64,000 bases of DNA, taken from positions 26,305,886 to 26,369,885 of the forward strand of contig CM067508.1 in NCBI GenBank assembly GCA_034509495.1, in the 5' to 3' direction. Source of the DNA: Acestrorhynchus altus (taxonomy: Eukaryota > Chordata > Actinopteri > Characiformes > Acestrorhynchidae). This document shows, piece after piece, positions 63,766 to 64,000 of the stretch. Below the pieces are notes generated by a model. It did no database searches. It was not told where the DNA came from and saw only the letters and a program-made list of their open reading frames with translations. Numbering within the stretch: position 1 is the stretch's first letter; each line of letters starts with the position of its first letter. Position numbers and translations under genes: made by a program.

Positions 63766-64000
63766 TGAATCATCGTAGGCATGACAACAAAGGTCGCTTT
63801 TCCTCTGCGTTCTTTGCTGTACTTATATTTATACCATGCTGGGATTCTAGTGTTGCCAACATGTCTTTGTGCAGCATGCCTAAACCATTGGTAAACCCTT
63901 ACTAGATCCAAGTTAAAATGCCTCACATGACTCAGTCTGCCCCACATGCTTGGAAGAGGAACAGTAACAGTGTTCCTGTTAAATTATGACCCATTATTAG

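Larger units (their letters stand above)
56096..64000. other. Repeat-rich region downstream of mlycd, no supported gene
   Basis: Contains duplicated segments, microsatellites, a Tc1 end, the decaying 21-bp array and one weak candidate exon (57,181-57,264). At 60,470-60,525 a fragment (GAGTCATTGGGAGCAAGACA GGGCACCAGTCCATCAC) resembles another common fish repeat. Conserved coding sequence is not evident on either strand. Confidence 0.6.

Overview
The window is vertebrate nuclear DNA, almost certainly from a ray-finned (teleost) fish. Small exons with GT-AG boundaries sit in long AT-rich introns, and the interspersed repeats are of kinds familiar from fish genomes: Tc1/mariner transposase remnants, tRNA-derived SINEs and short TIR elements. 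Several repeat types resemble ones I associate with otophysan fishes (characins, catfishes, carps), but that is weak. There are no bacterial operons, CRISPR arrays or structural RNA genes.

Two genes are clear and lie head to head. On the minus strand, from about 38.7 kb down to the left edge, is a type IB DNA topoisomerase gene of the TOP1/TOP1MT family. Fifteen coding exons join in frame for 586 residues plus one base. They include three of the catalytic residues (Arg467, Lys511 and Arg569, equal to human TOP1 Arg488, Lys532 and Arg590). The last exons, with the catalytic His and Tyr, must lie beyond position 1. The core resembles TOP1MT more than TOP1, yet the N-terminus is a lysine-rich tail with nuclear-localisation-like motifs and no obvious mitochondrial presequence.

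On the plus strand, 40,927-54,549, is a complete five-exon malonyl-CoA decarboxylase gene (mlycd, 502 residues). It has a putative mitochondrial presequence, a second in-frame Met after a serine tract, the catalytic Ser334/His432 pair and a C-terminal SKL peroxisomal signal. A likely polyadenylation signal lies at 56,066.

The roughly 2.2 kb between the two start codons holds a 1.1 kb, nearly G-free (plus strand) satellite-like tract with a 231-bp higher-order period, an AAT/ATT tract, and the mlycd promoter-proximal region with E-box, ETS, YY1-like and DR1-like motifs plus a 21-codon upstream ORF.

Layout: 1-3.1 kb, long inverted repeat with a SINE and a small TIR element inside; 3.1-38.7 kb, topoisomerase exons and introns with Tc1, SINE, LINE and microsatellite insertions; 38.7-40.9 kb, shared 5' region; 40.9-54.5 kb, mlycd, with a 45-bp minisatellite in intron 1 and a purine-rich tract in intron 4; 54.5-56.1 kb, 3' UTR with internal tandem units; 56.1-64 kb, repeat-rich DNA with no confidently supported gene. 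No previously undescribed system is evident. The best leads are the unusual domain pairing of the topoisomerase and several unclassified repeats.
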